From contig JAJDVB010000125.1 in assembly GCA_022826345.1 (NCBI GenBank), positions 1-40,005 of the forward strand: DNA of 40,005 nt. The letters are read 5' to 3'. Source of the DNA: Alphaproteobacteria bacterium. Lineage in GTDB: Bacteria > Pseudomonadota > Alphaproteobacteria > UBA828. Under the pieces are notes generated by a model that made no database searches, was not told the DNA's origin, and saw nothing but the letters and a program-made list of their open reading frames with translations. Of this stretch, positions 1-9,110 are shown piece after piece (the stretch's first letter is position 1; every line of letters starts with the position of its first letter). The position numbers and the translations under genes are program-made.

Positions 1-33
1 AAGCAGACGAAGAAGCAGAAGTTCGACGAGGAG

Positions 34-1380
34 ATGAAGGCCAAGGGGGGTATCGTCGACCCGCTGAACCCGTCGCGGCGCGGCTTCATGTCGATGGCCG
101 GCACCGCCGCCATCGGCGCGATGGGCGTGGCAGGAGCCAACACCCTGGTCGCGCTCAACAACGGCGCCAAGGCCGACGGCGAGCCGATCCCGGTGGGCGC
201 CATGCTGCCCTTCACTGGTTGGGGCGCGGACGATGCGCGGAACTTCGAGGCCGCCATCACGCTCGCGGTGGAAGAGATCAACGAGTACGGCGGCGTCCTG
301 GGCCGGCCCATCGAGGTCCACTACGAGGACACCAAGGAGATCACCGCCGAGACCGTGACCTCGGCCGCGCGGCGCCTGATCGACCGGCACGAGGTGCACG
401 CCATCGTCAACGGCTACAACACGCTGTCGGTCCGGGCCGAGTACGACACCATTGCGGATGCAGGGATTCCCTACATCCACGACAACACCCAGTACGGTCA
501 CCAGTTCGCGGTCAAGGACAACTTCGACCGCTACTATTGCATCTTCCAGGACGACCCGTCCGAGTACTACTACGGCTCGGGCCTGATCTACTTCCTGGAC
601 GAGCTCGAGAAGCGCGGCAAGTGGAAGCGGCCCAACAACAGGTTCGTGCTCTTCTCGGGCAGCATCGACTACGCGACCACCATCGCGGCCGCCGTGCGCG
701 ACACGGCCCCGCAGTTCGGCTGGGAGCTCGCGATCGACGACGTCGTGACCCAGCCCGTCGATGACTGGGGCCCGGCCCTGGTGCGCGCGCGCGAGGCCGA
801 CCCCGCCATCATTGCGGCGACCCACGGCTTCCCGAGCGATCAGACCGGCCTGGTGACGGGCTTCGCCGAGAACCCGACCAACAGCCTGCTCTACGTGCAG
901 TACGCGCTGCAGCTGCGGGCCTTCCTCGACATCGTCAAGGAGACCGGCGAGGGCGTGTTCTGCTCGACCACGATCGGCACGCTGCAGGACGAGATCGGCA
1001 ACACCTTCTCGAGGAAGATCCGCGACCGGTGGGGCGAGGACATGACCCCGATGGTCGGGGGGCAGGTGTACGACTCGTACTTCCTGTGGGCGATCGCGGC
1101 GTGCCGCGCCGGTGGCTCGGGCGTGCCCTACGACGGCATCGAGCAGAACAAGAAGGTCTGCACGCTCATGCGCGAATCGATCTATCGCGGCGTGGTCGGG
1201 ACCATCAAGTTCATGTGGGGTCAGGCGGCGCAGCCCTATCCGGCTGAGACGCCCGATCCTTCGCTCGGGATGCCGACGATCATGATGCAGTGTCAGGATT
1301 GGACCAAGGACGTGGTCTTCGTCGGGCCGGATCTCTACGCCACGGCCGACTGGATGACCCCGCCCTGGCTCACAAGCTAG
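34..1380 (+). CDS. Substrate-binding protein of a Liv-type ABC importer, Tat-exported
   Basis: This is a periplasmic ligand-binding protein of the branched-chain amino acid/amide/urea type (Peripla_BP_6 fold). The N-terminus has a twin-arginine signal, SRRGFMSMAG at about residues 14-23, followed by a hydrophobic Ala/Gly stretch and a likely cleavage after AKA near residue 48. The mature part opens with VGAMLPFTGWGADD and VEEINEYGGVLGRPIEV, the usual start of this fold. The reading frame is open to the left window edge. An AGGAG abuts the ATG at 34 with no spacer, so the true start could lie outside the window. The permease and ATPase genes follow at once, which fixes its role as the importer's receptor. 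The ligand is not readable from sequence. An acetamidase/formamidase gene downstream makes short amides or urea plausible, by inference. Confidence 0.9.
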   Translation: MKAKGGIVDPLNPSRRGFMSMAGTAAIGAMGVAGANTLVALNNGAKADGEPIPVGAMLPFTGWGADDARNFEAAITLAVEEINEYGGVLGRPIEVHYEDTKEITAETVTSAARRLIDRHEVHAIVNGYNTLSVRAEYDTIADAGIPYIHDNTQYGHQFAVKDNFDRYYCIFQDDPSEYYYGSGLIYFLDELEKRGKWKRPNNRFVLFSGSIDYATTIAAAVRDTAPQFGWELAIDDVVTQPVDDWGPALVRAREADPAIIAATHGFPSDQTGLVTGFAENPTNSLLYVQYALQLRAFLDIVKETGEGVFCSTTIGTLQDEIGNTFSRKIRDRWGEDMTPMVGGQVYDSYFLWAIAACRAGGSGVPYDGIEQNKKVCTLMRESIYRGVVGTIKFMWGQAAQPYPAETPDPSLGMPTIMMQCQDWTKDVVFVGPDLYATADWMTPPWLTS

Positions 1381-1419
1381 AGCCTGTCACCCCGAATACA
1401 GAGGAACACGGTTCAACCG

Positions 1420-2226
1420 ATGGATTCGGGGCAACATGCACCGCTGCTGGCGTGCCGTAACGTCTTCAAGTATTTCGGCGCGCTGGCAGCGGTGAATGAT
1501 TTCGATCTCGACGTTCACACAGGCGACGTCGTCGGCATCGGCGGCCCCAACGGCGCCGGCAAGACGACGTTCCTCGACGTCATCTCGGGCATCAACCCCG
1601 CCACCACCGGGGAGATCGAGCTGGAGGGGCGGGATATCTCCAAGGTCCGCCCCGATCTCATCTGCCACCGGGGCATGGCCCGCACATTTCAGCTCAACGC
1701 CGGCTTCGATTCGCTCACGATCCGCGAGAACGTGCTGATCGGCTCGGCCTTCGGACTCGGCGATCGCGGCGTTCCCGCGGTGACCTTCTCACGAGCCGTG
1801 CGGGAGCGAGTGGATCGGGCGCTGGAGCTCTGCCGGCTTTCCGACCGCGCCGACGCGATCGCCCGCGACGTGCCTGTGCTCGAGCGCAAGCTCCTGATGC
1901 TCGCCAGCGCGGTCGCGACTGAGCCCAAGCTGCTGCTCATCGACGAACCAGTGGGCGGCCTCAACCCGCACGAAGTCGACGACGTGATGGAGATCGTCGA
2001 TGGACTCGCCGCCGAAGGCATGACGATCATTCTGATCGAGCACGTGATGCGCTTCCTGCTTCAGATTTCCTCGCGGGTCGTCATCATGCACCACGGCGAA
2101 AAGATCTATGAGGGGGACACGCAAGGGCTGCTGAGCGACCGACGCGTCGTCGAGGTCTATCTCGGCGAAGGCACGGCAGACCGCTTGCAGCACATGCTGG
2201 CAGATCGGGCGGCAGCCGATGGCTGA
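1420..2226 (+). CDS. livG: LivG-type ABC transporter ATPase with a degenerate signature motif
   Basis: This is one of the two cytoplasmic ATPases that drive the importer. At 268 aa it has the usual LivG length. Walker A is GPNGAGKT (residues 42-49), the Q-loop is Q91, Walker B is LLLIDEP (171-177), and the switch His is H208 in LIEHVM. The ABC signature is abnormal: where LivG proteins normally carry something like LPYGQQR, this one reads VPVLERK (151-157), without the Gly-Gln pair. The partner ATPase downstream has a normal LSGGE. The C-terminal LivG extension is present (VYLGEGTADRL). Its stop overlaps the next start by 8 bases, so translation of the two is probably coupled. Confidence 0.93.
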   Translation: MDSGQHAPLLACRNVFKYFGALAAVNDFDLDVHTGDVVGIGGPNGAGKTTFLDVISGINPATTGEIELEGRDISKVRPDLICHRGMARTFQLNAGFDSLTIRENVLIGSAFGLGDRGVPAVTFSRAVRERVDRALELCRLSDRADAIARDVPVLERKLLMLASAVATEPKLLLIDEPVGGLNPHEVDDVMEIVDGLAAEGMTIILIEHVMRFLLQISSRVVIMHHGEKIYEGDTQGLLSDRRVVEVYLGEGTADRLQHMLADRAAADG

Positions 2227-2935
2227 GGCGCTCCTCTCCGTCCAGAACCTGTACGCGGGGTACGAAGGACAGAGCGTCCTCAAGGACGTGTCGTTCGACG
2301 TGCCCGAAGGCGGGCTTATCACCCTCCTCGGCCCCAACGGGCACGGTAAGACCACGCTGCTGCGCTGCATCGCCGGCCTGCTCCGGCCGAGCGGCGGCCA
2401 GATCCAGCTCGCGGGCCGTCGGATCGAGGGCGCCGAAGCGGAGACGGTGGTCGGGCTCGGCGTCGTCCTGATCCCTCAGGGCGACATGCTGTTCCCAGAC
2501 ATGAGCGTCTACGACAACCTCAAGATGGGCGCCTACCTGCCCCGGGTGCGCAAGACCTTCGACCGAGAGGTCGAGCACATCTACGAGATTCTGCCTCGGC
2601 TGAAGGAGCGGACGACGCAGCTCGCGCGCACCCTCTCGGGCGGCGAGCGCCGCATGCTCGCCATCGGCCGCGGGCTGCTCGCCGGCGGGCGCATCCTCAT
2701 GATCGACGAGCCCTCGCTCGGCCTCGCGCCGATCGTCATCGACCAGATCTACGAGATCATCACCGACCTCAAGGCATCGGGACGCACGATGCTGCTGGTC
2801 GAGGAGAATGCGAGCCGCATCATCGACTTGGCCGATCGCATCCACCTGCTGGACACGGGCCAGATCGTGTGGGCCGGCGACGGCGAGGAGCTCCAGTCCA
2901 ACCAGCAAATCCTCGAGACTTATCTCGGCGGCTGA
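2219..2935 (+). CDS. livF: LivF-type ABC transporter ATPase
   Basis: This is the second ATPase of the importer (238 aa, typical LivF length). Walker A is GPNGHGKT (38-45), the Q-loop is Q87, the signature is LSGGE (139-143), and Walker B is ILMIDEP (159-165). The switch position reads LLVEEN, where LivF proteins usually have LLVEQN, so the absence of a His there is normal for the family. It ends in ILETYLGG, a common LivF tail. It overlaps livG by 8 bases and sits 18 bases before the first permease gene. It should form a heterodimer with LivG, and only this subunit supplies a canonical signature. Confidence 0.95.
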   Translation: MAEALLSVQNLYAGYEGQSVLKDVSFDVPEGGLITLLGPNGHGKTTLLRCIAGLLRPSGGQIQLAGRRIEGAEAETVVGLGVVLIPQGDMLFPDMSVYDNLKMGAYLPRVRKTFDREVEHIYEILPRLKERTTQLARTLSGGERRMLAIGRGLLAGGRILMIDEPSLGLAPIVIDQIYEIITDLKASGRTMLLVEENASRIIDLADRIHLLDTGQIVWAGDGEELQSNQQILETYLGG

Positions 2936-2953
2936 CGGTATCGGTAACGCACA

Positions 2954-3847
2954 GTGAACTTCTTTATCCAGATCATCGTGAGTGGCCTCACCTTCGGCGC
3001 GATGTACGCGCTGGCGGCGGTCGGGCTCGCCCTGGTCTGGGGCGCGTTCAACATGCTCAACATGGCCCACGGCATCATCATGACCTTGGGCGCCTATTTC
3101 GTCCTGGTCTGGGCGGAGCTGTTCGGTTTGCCGCTGTGGTTCGCGGGCCCCTTCGCCTTCCTCGCGGGCGGGATCGTGGGCGCAATAATTTACTTCATCT
3201 CGGCCCACTGGATGCTGACGCAGAAGAACTTCGAGGTGACGATCATCATCGCCACCTTCGGGCTTGGCATGGCGCTGGAGGCCGGCCTGATGAAGCTCCT
3301 GCGCGAGCTGTTCCAGGCCGCGCCCTACGCCCAGCCGCTCTCGCTCGGCGCCGATTCGTTCCTCGTGGGCGACGTCCCGGTCAGCTATCAGCGCCTTATC
3401 ATCTGGGCAGTCGCGGTGGCGCTTATCGTCCTCGTCGCACTCTTCCTCACCCGCACGACCATGGGGCGCGCCATCCGCGCGACCGCACAGAACCGAGACG
3501 CAGCGCGGCTCATGGGCGTGAAGGTGAAGCGCGTCTACGTGATCGTGCTGGCGCTCGCGAGCGGCCTCGCGGGCGTCGCCGGCATCATGCTGAGCTCGTT
3601 CAAGGACGTCGTGCCGCTGATGGGCCAGACGCCGATGCTCAAGGCGTTCATCGTGATCGTGCTCGCCGGTCTCGGCAACATGACCGGCGCACTCTATGCG
3701 GCACTCCTGATCGGCATGGTGGAAGCGGCGGTGAAGGTGCTCGTGGCCGACAAGTGGGGCTTCCTCGCCATGCTCGTCGTGGTGGTCATCGCGATCATCT
3801 GGCGCCCCGCCGGGCTCTTCGGCAAACACCAGATCGCGCGCCAGTAA
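2954..3847 (+). CDS. livH: LivH-type ABC transporter permease
   Basis: This is an inner-membrane permease of the importer (297 aa, the usual LivH size). The sequence alternates hydrophobic helices with short loops. It starts with the family-typical QIIVSGLTFGAMYALAAVGL and contains the NMLNMAHG motif near residues 34-41. The cytoplasmic coupling segment is about residues 170-195 (TTMGRAIRATAQNRDAARLM). The start is GTG at 2954. I chose it because the N-terminus then aligns with LivH proteins, although there is no strong Shine-Dalgarno sequence. It lies 18 bases after livF and 10 bases before livM. Confidence 0.94.
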   Translation: MNFFIQIIVSGLTFGAMYALAAVGLALVWGAFNMLNMAHGIIMTLGAYFVLVWAELFGLPLWFAGPFAFLAGGIVGAIIYFISAHWMLTQKNFEVTIIIATFGLGMALEAGLMKLLRELFQAAPYAQPLSLGADSFLVGDVPVSYQRLIIWAVAVALIVLVALFLTRTTMGRAIRATAQNRDAARLMGVKVKRVYVIVLALASGLAGVAGIMLSSFKDVVPLMGQTPMLKAFIVIVLAGLGNMTGALYAALLIGMVEAAVKVLVADKWGFLAMLVVVVIAIIWRPAGLFGKHQIARQ

Positions 3848-3857
3848 CGGCGGAACG

Positions 3858-4916
3858 ATGAAGACTCGCGATTACATCCTCTTCGCCATTCTGCTGGCGG
3901 TGGCGGCGGCATTCCCCTTCATGGGCGTGCCTCGCTACATCATCGCGAGCGCTCTGCTGCTCTTCTGCTACGCCACCGTGGTCAGCCAGTGGAATCTGGT
4001 GTTCGGCGTGGCCGGCATCTTCTCGCTGGCACAGCTCGCGATCTTCGCCTTCGGCGCCTACACGTCGGCGCTCATGGGCCGGTATCTGGATTGGAGCCTG
4101 TGGCCCACCTTCCCCGTCGCCGGCGCCGCCGGCGTTGTGTTCAGCATCTTCATCGGCCTCGCCTGCCTCAGGATGCGGGGCATCTACGTCGCGCTGCTGA
4201 CGCTTGCCATCTCGCAGACCATGTTCGTGCTGATTCAGACGGACTCCGACTGCAGCGCGCTCAACAAGGTGATCAACCCGGCGACCTGCGTCTCGTTTAC
4301 CGGCGGGGCGCAGGGCCTCGGCGACTTCGGCACCTTCGGCTGGCGCGAGGTGCTGGGCGGGCGCAACTGGATGATGGGCGACTATTACACGATGCTGGGC
4401 CTTCTCATCGTCGCGCTCGTCTTTACGGTGGCGATGACCCAGAGCCGCATCGGCCTCGCCTTCAAGGCGCTGCGTGACAACGAGGAGCTCGCCACCTCCC
4501 GCGGCGTGAGCGTCTTCAAGTACCAGTTGATCGTCTTCGCCGCCTCGGCCTTCCTGACCTCCATGGCGGGCGCCTTCTACGCAGCGCACTTCGGCTCGGT
4601 CGGCTCCAACCTCGTCGGCTTCGCGCTGCTGCTCTTCCTGATCTCGATGCTCGTGGTGGGCGGCATCGGGCGACTCTGGGGGCCGCTGCTCGGCGCAGGC
4701 CTGCTGATGGTCGCCGACGAGTTCTTCAAGGAGTTCTCCGACCTGCGCAATATCGGCCTCGGGGTGGTGGTCCTGCTCTTTATGATCTTCCTGCCCGAGG
4801 GCGTCGCGGGCGCAATCGAGTCGATCTGCAAGCGCCTGCAGCGGATTCCTCTGGTCCAACGCATCGAGCAGCAATTGGCCGAGAGACTACGACGACGCTC
4901 GGCTGCTTCCGACTAG
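3858..4916 (+). CDS. livM: LivM-type ABC transporter permease
   Basis: This is the second inner-membrane permease of the importer (352 aa). Hydrophobic segments run through most of the length. Family motifs seen are VVSQWNLVFGVAGIFSLAQ (about 40-60), the EAA-like loop SRIGLAFKALRDNEELATSRG near residues 195-215, and VGGIGRLWGPLLGAGLL near 270-285. The C-terminus after about residue 325 is a basic, non-membrane tail (LAERLRRRSAASD). It starts at ATG 3858, 10 bases after livH, and completes the substrate-binding protein, two-ATPase and two-permease set. Confidence 0.94.
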   Translation: MKTRDYILFAILLAVAAAFPFMGVPRYIIASALLLFCYATVVSQWNLVFGVAGIFSLAQLAIFAFGAYTSALMGRYLDWSLWPTFPVAGAAGVVFSIFIGLACLRMRGIYVALLTLAISQTMFVLIQTDSDCSALNKVINPATCVSFTGGAQGLGDFGTFGWREVLGGRNWMMGDYYTMLGLLIVALVFTVAMTQSRIGLAFKALRDNEELATSRGVSVFKYQLIVFAASAFLTSMAGAFYAAHFGSVGSNLVGFALLLFLISMLVVGGIGRLWGPLLGAGLLMVADEFFKEFSDLRNIGLGVVVLLFMIFLPEGVAGAIESICKRLQRIPLVQRIEQQLAERLRRRSAASD

Positions 4917-4937
4917 ACTCTCCGAGGACCGAACGCC

Positions 4938-6599
4938 ATGACGCGGTGGCATAGGCGTTCAAGCGCAGCCATCGCGACGGTAGCCTTGCTCACGGTGGTT
5001 GCCGGCATGGCCGACTCGCAGGCTGCCGACATCACCGGGCCTGTTGCGCCGCGCTTCGTCGACATCGCCACCGAAGCCGGGGTCGAGCACGCCTATACCG
5101 GCGATTGGACGCACTATGTGGGCGGCGGTGTCGCCGCATTCGACTGCGACCTCGACGGCGACCCGGACCTCTTCTTCGCGGGCGGTGCTAGCCCGGCCCG
5201 GCTCTACCGCAACGACAGCGAGCCGGGCACGTTGCGCTTCTCCGCAGTATCCGACAGCGAGCTCGTCGAGACCGGCGTGACCGGGGCCTACCCGCTGGAT
5301 ATCGACGGCGACGGCGTGATGGACCTCGCCGTGCTCCGGCTGGGCGCGAACCGGCTCTACCGGGGTCTCGGCGACTGCCGCTTCGCGCGGGCAGACGAGG
5401 CCTGGGGCGTTGCCGGCGGCGACGGTTGGACCACCGCCTTCAGCGCCGTCTGGGAGGACGATAACCGGCTGCCGACCCTCGCCTTCGGCGACTACGTCGA
5501 CCGCGACATGTGGGCAGCCATGCACACGCCCTTCGGCGATTCGGGAACCGACGCGGCGCCGACGCCTGCGTGCCCGGACAATGTCCTGTTCCGTCCGGCC
5601 GGTGCGAATGCGGCGACGTATGGACCGGCGATAGCCCTCAGCCCCGGCCATTGCCCGCTCTCGATGCTGTTCTCCGACTGGAGCCGCACGGGGCGCCCGG
5701 ACCTGCGCGTCAGCAACGACCGCTTCTATCACGAGGACACGGGCGAGGAGCAGCTCTGGCACCTGGGCGCCGAGCCCCGGCTCTACGGCCGGGCCGACGG
5801 CTGGCCGCGTCTCAGAATCTGGGGCATGGGGATCGCCAGCCACGACCTCACCGGCGACGGGCTGCCCGACTACTTCCTCTCCAACATGGGGGCAAACAGG
5901 CTGCGCACGCTCGCACCGGGCGCCATCGCCGGGCCGGAGTTCCGCGAGATCGCATTCGAGCGCGGCGTGGAGGCCAAGCGACCCCACGCGGGCGACGACG
6001 AGCGCCCGTCCACCGCCTGGCATTCGCAGTTCGCCGACGTGAACAACGACGGCTGGATCGACCTCTTCGTCGCCAAGGGCAACGTGGAGGAGATGGAGGA
6101 GGCCGCGGCGGACGACCCGAACAACCTGCTCTTAGGCCGCCCCGACGGCCGCTTCCGCGAGGCCTCGGTAGAGGCAGGCGCGGCCAGCATGGGGCGGAGC
6201 CGCGGCGGCGCCGTGATCGACCTCGACCTCGACGGCCTGCTCGATATCGTCGCCGTGAACCGCATGACCAACGTCGAGCTTCTGCACAACCGGAGCGGGC
6301 TCGGCAGCCGCTGGCTTCAGGTCATGCTGCATCAAGATAGCGCTAACCGGAACGCCATCGGCGCCTGGATCGAGCTGCGCACCGCCGGCCGCATCCAGCG
6401 CCACGAGGTAGTGGTCGGCGGCGGCCACGTCAGCGGGCAGGCCGGCTGGATTCACTTCGGCCTGGGTGCGAACGAGTCCGCCGAGCTTCGCGTGCAATGG
6501 CCGGACGGGACCTGGAGCCTGTGGCAACACACCGCCGCGAATCTCTTCCTACTGATCGAGCGTGGGCGTACAGTGGTCGACGCGCGTCGAACCGGGTGA
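4938..6599 (+). CDS. Exported FG-GAP/ASPIC-UnbV (CRTAC1-like) repeat protein
   Basis: This 553-aa protein has a Sec-type signal peptide (basic RWHRR, hydrophobic core, cleavage after SQA near residue 29). The body is built of FG-GAP/VCBS-type repeats with calcium-binding-like Asp loops: DCDLDGDPDLFF, DIDGDGVMDLAV, DLTGDGLPDYFLSN, DVNNDGWIDLFVAKG and DLDLDGLLDIVAVN. The last roughly 100 residues match the ASPIC/UnbV domain (WLQVMLHQDSANRNAIGAWI, then WPDGTWSLW). Such proteins are predicted beta-propellers that bind carbohydrate or protein outside the cell or in the periplasm. The biochemical role is generally unknown. It sits 21 bases after livM on the same strand. That suggests co-transcription with the importer, which is an unusual partner. 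Confidence 0.9.
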   Translation: MTRWHRRSSAAIATVALLTVVAGMADSQAADITGPVAPRFVDIATEAGVEHAYTGDWTHYVGGGVAAFDCDLDGDPDLFFAGGASPARLYRNDSEPGTLRFSAVSDSELVETGVTGAYPLDIDGDGVMDLAVLRLGANRLYRGLGDCRFARADEAWGVAGGDGWTTAFSAVWEDDNRLPTLAFGDYVDRDMWAAMHTPFGDSGTDAAPTPACPDNVLFRPAGANAATYGPAIALSPGHCPLSMLFSDWSRTGRPDLRVSNDRFYHEDTGEEQLWHLGAEPRLYGRADGWPRLRIWGMGIASHDLTGDGLPDYFLSNMGANRLRTLAPGAIAGPEFREIAFERGVEAKRPHAGDDERPSTAWHSQFADVNNDGWIDLFVAKGNVEEMEEAAADDPNNLLLGRPDGRFREASVEAGAASMGRSRGGAVIDLDLDGLLDIVAVNRMTNVELLHNRSGLGSRWLQVMLHQDSANRNAIGAWIELRTAGRIQRHEVVVGGGHVSGQAGWIHFGLGANESAELRVQWPDGTWSLWQHTAANLFLLIERGRTVVDARRTG

Positions 6600-6603
6600 C
6601 GTG

Positions 6604-7569
6604 ATGGACGACTGGATTGCCCGCAAGGACCTGATCGAGGCGCCGCAGCTCAAGGCACTGTCGCGCCGCTCGGACCTCCTGGGCTGGCTCCAGACCCTGA
6701 GCCAACTCGGCGCCGCGGGACTCACCGGCTACGCGATCCACGTGCTTTGGGGGAGCTGGTGGGTCGCGCCGCTGTTCGTGGCCCAGGGCGTGATCCTCTG
6801 GGGCTTCTGCTACGCGGGCCAGCACGAGCTCGGGCATTGGACGGTCTTCCGCAACCGGACCCTCAACGACGCCTTCGGCCACCTGGCGAGCTTCCCCCGC
6901 TTCTATGCCCACAACTATCAGCGCTTCTTCCATTTCGCCCACCACCGCCACACCAAGGTCGCCGGTCACGACCCGGAGCTCTTGGTCCAAAAGCCGTGGA
7001 CGTTCTGGCGCTATCTCAAATTCATGGCCGGTCTGGCGCTCTGGATCGCGCTGATCCGCAACGTCGTGGAGCACGCCTTCGGCCATGCACCCGAACCCTT
7101 CCTCAAGAAGAAGGAGCGGCGCATCGTGATCCGAGAGGCGCGGCTCTATCTGCTCGGCTATGCGGCGGTCACCGCGCTCTCGGTCTATTTCGAGAGCTGG
7201 GCGGCGCTCATCTGCGTGTGGGGGCCGATGATCGTCACCACGTGCTTCTATCGCTTCTATGTCGCGGCCGAGCACCACGGTCTGCCCAACGGGCGGGGCG
7301 TGATCGGGAGCACGCGCACGACCCGCGCCGGCCCGGTCCTGCGCTGGCTGATGTGGCAGATGCCCTACCACACCGAGCACCACCTCTTCCCCGGCGTGCC
7401 GTTTCACAAGCTGGACGCGCTGAGCCGGGAGCTGCGCGAGCGGCCGGACTCCAAGCTCGCCGGGATCAACGATGTCGCGACCGGCTATATCGCCGTGAAC
7501 CTCGGGCTTCTCGCCATGCTCTGGCGCGGCGAGGACCCCACATTCCTGGCCGAAGCGGCGCGGGCGTAG
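6604..7569 (+). CDS. Membrane fatty acid desaturase family protein
   Basis: This is a 321-aa integral-membrane di-iron enzyme of the fatty acid desaturase superfamily. All three histidine boxes are present: HELGH (74-78), HFAHHRH (110-116) and YHTEHH (255-260). An extra AAEHH sits at 211-215. Hydrophobic helices lie at about 34-70, 130-147 and 170-205. The superfamily introduces double bonds or hydroxyl groups in acyl chains and related substrates. The substrate cannot be told here. I chose ATG 6604 rather than the upstream GTG 6562, because the latter would overlap the previous gene by 38 bases and adds an unrelated extension. It lies 4 bases after the ASPIC/UnbV gene. Confidence 0.88.
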   Translation: MDDWIARKDLIEAPQLKALSRRSDLLGWLQTLSQLGAAGLTGYAIHVLWGSWWVAPLFVAQGVILWGFCYAGQHELGHWTVFRNRTLNDAFGHLASFPRFYAHNYQRFFHFAHHRHTKVAGHDPELLVQKPWTFWRYLKFMAGLALWIALIRNVVEHAFGHAPEPFLKKKERRIVIREARLYLLGYAAVTALSVYFESWAALICVWGPMIVTTCFYRFYVAAEHHGLPNGRGVIGSTRTTRAGPVLRWLMWQMPYHTEHHLFPGVPFHKLDALSRELRERPDSKLAGINDVATGYIAVNLGLLAMLWRGEDPTFLAEAARA

Positions 7570-7591
7570 CGAGCGGCAGGGAGGGTCCCTC

Positions 7592-8548
7592 GTGAGCGAA
7601 ACCGACGGGACGGTCGGCGTGCGCACCATTCACGCCTGCCATCAGCACATGACCTGGGACAACGCCCGCGCGCCGGCGGCCACGGTCGCGCCGGGGGAGA
7701 CGATTGCCTTCGAAGAGGTCGATGCGGTGTGCGGGCAGCTCGCCCCCGATTCCACCACAGACGCGGTCGCCAACCTCGATTTCGACCGGGTCAACCCCAT
7801 CGCCGGCCCGATCTACGTGGACGGCGCCGAGCCCGGCGACACCATCAAGGCGACTCTGGTGGACCTCACGCCCTCGGGCTGGGCGTGGACGGCGATCGTT
7901 CCGGGCTTCGGCCTGCTGGCCGAAGACTTCCCGGAGCCGTCGCTCAATATCTGGTCCTACGACACGAGCTTTCGCGAACCCGCCGCCTACTCCGGCATCG
8001 CGCGCGTGCCGCTCAAGCCCTTTTGCGGCACCATCGGGCTCGCCCGCGCGGAGCCTGGCGGCTTCAGCACCGTGCCGCCCTACGAGAGCGGCGGCAACAT
8101 GGACATCCGCGACCTCACCATCGGCGTCGACCTCTATCTGCCGGTGCAGGTGCCGGGCGGGCTCTTCTCCATCGGCGATCCGCATTGCGCCCAGGGCGAT
8201 GGCGAGGTCTGCGGCACGGCGATCGAATCGCCGATGGCGCCGACCGTCCGACTCGACCTGATCAAGGGAGAAGGGCTGCTCTTCCCCCGCTTCGAGACGC
8301 CGGGGCCGGTCTCGCGCCATCTCGACGCCAAGGGCTACGAGGTCACCACGGGAATCGGCCCGGACCTGATGGAGGCGGCGCAGAACGCGGTGCGCGGCAT
8401 GATCGACCGGCTCGGCGCCTCGCGCGGCCTGGCGGCGGACGAGGCCTACATGCTGTGCAGCGTCTGCGCGGACCTGCGTATCAGCGAGATCGTCGACCGG
8501 CCCAACTGGGTCGTTTCCTGCTATCTACCGCGCATCGTGTTCGAGTAA
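7592..8548 (+). CDS. Acetamidase/formamidase family hydrolase
   Basis: This 318-aa cytoplasmic enzyme belongs to the FmdA_AmdA family, which hydrolyses formamide or acetamide to ammonia and the acid. Family blocks are clear: NPIAGPIYVDGAEPGDTI (about 69-86), then GNMDIRDLTIGVDLYLPV, SIGDPHCAQGDGEVCGTAIE (about 190-209), and SVCADLRISEIVD near the C-terminus. It starts at GTG 7592 with GGGAGGG upstream at a good distance. It is the strongest hint about the substrate of the upstream Liv-type importer. In methylotrophs amide-binding transporters are co-encoded with formamidase; applying that here is an inference. Confidence 0.92.
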   Translation: MSETDGTVGVRTIHACHQHMTWDNARAPAATVAPGETIAFEEVDAVCGQLAPDSTTDAVANLDFDRVNPIAGPIYVDGAEPGDTIKATLVDLTPSGWAWTAIVPGFGLLAEDFPEPSLNIWSYDTSFREPAAYSGIARVPLKPFCGTIGLARAEPGGFSTVPPYESGGNMDIRDLTIGVDLYLPVQVPGGLFSIGDPHCAQGDGEVCGTAIESPMAPTVRLDLIKGEGLLFPRFETPGPVSRHLDAKGYEVTTGIGPDLMEAAQNAVRGMIDRLGASRGLAADEAYMLCSVCADLRISEIVDRPNWVVSCYLPRIVFE

Positions 8549-8592
8549 CGGTATCCGGCGCGGCGCGGGGTTTCAGCGAAGGGAGGACTACG

Positions 8593-8997
8593 ATGAAGGT
8601 GGACGGCGCCTGCTTCTGCGGACAGATCACCTACGAAGCGGATCTCGACACGGACCGAATCCTCATCTGCAACTGCACGGATTGCCAGTCGCTCTCTGGC
8701 TCGGCCTTCCGCACGGTCGCCTTCACGAAGGAAGACGCCTTCACCCTGCTCACCGGCGAGATCAAGGTCTACGTCAAGATCGCGGATAGCGGAAACCGGC
8801 GCCAGCAGGGCTTCTGCGGAACCTGCGGCTCGCCCATCTATGCGACTTCGGACCCCGCTGGCCCCTTCTACGGCATCCGCGTCGGCACCATCAAGCAGCG
8901 CGACGAACTGGTTCCGAAGGTGCACATTTACAACCGCTCGAAGCAGCACTGGCTCGACCAGATCCCCTCGCTCCCCACCATCGAGCAAATGCCGTAA
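8593..8997 (+). CDS. GFA family (CENP-V/formaldehyde-activating-like) zinc protein
   Basis: This is a 134-aa protein with the cysteine pattern of the GFA fold: CFCGQ (7-11), CNCTDCQ near residue 27 and CGTCGSP near residue 76. These residues bind two zinc ions. The family includes a proposed glutathione-dependent formaldehyde-activating enzyme, but most members have no proven activity. I chose ATG 8593 because GGGAGG precedes it and the homologous part begins there; the frame is open further upstream but only as a shadow. The gene is 44 bases after the amidase on the same strand. A link to one-carbon products of amide breakdown is possible but unproven. Confidence 0.88.
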   Translation: MKVDGACFCGQITYEADLDTDRILICNCTDCQSLSGSAFRTVAFTKEDAFTLLTGEIKVYVKIADSGNRRQQGFCGTCGSPIYATSDPAGPFYGIRVGTIKQRDELVPKVHIYNRSKQHWLDQIPSLPTIEQMP

Positions 8998-9110
8998 GGG
9001 AAACCCTGTGCGGAACCTCTCTCGCCCACTTTGGTGCGCCGTGGGATAAGACCCGACCGAAGGCGCCTCCTTTCGAGGACCGCGCTTTAGCAACGAGAAG
9101 GGAGACGAGA

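Noticed and set aside
2084..3829. Long minus-strand open frame across livF and livH
   Set aside because: It lies opposite two well-supported transporter genes. Its composition (His/Asp/Glu-rich) is typical of antisense frames in GC-rich DNA.
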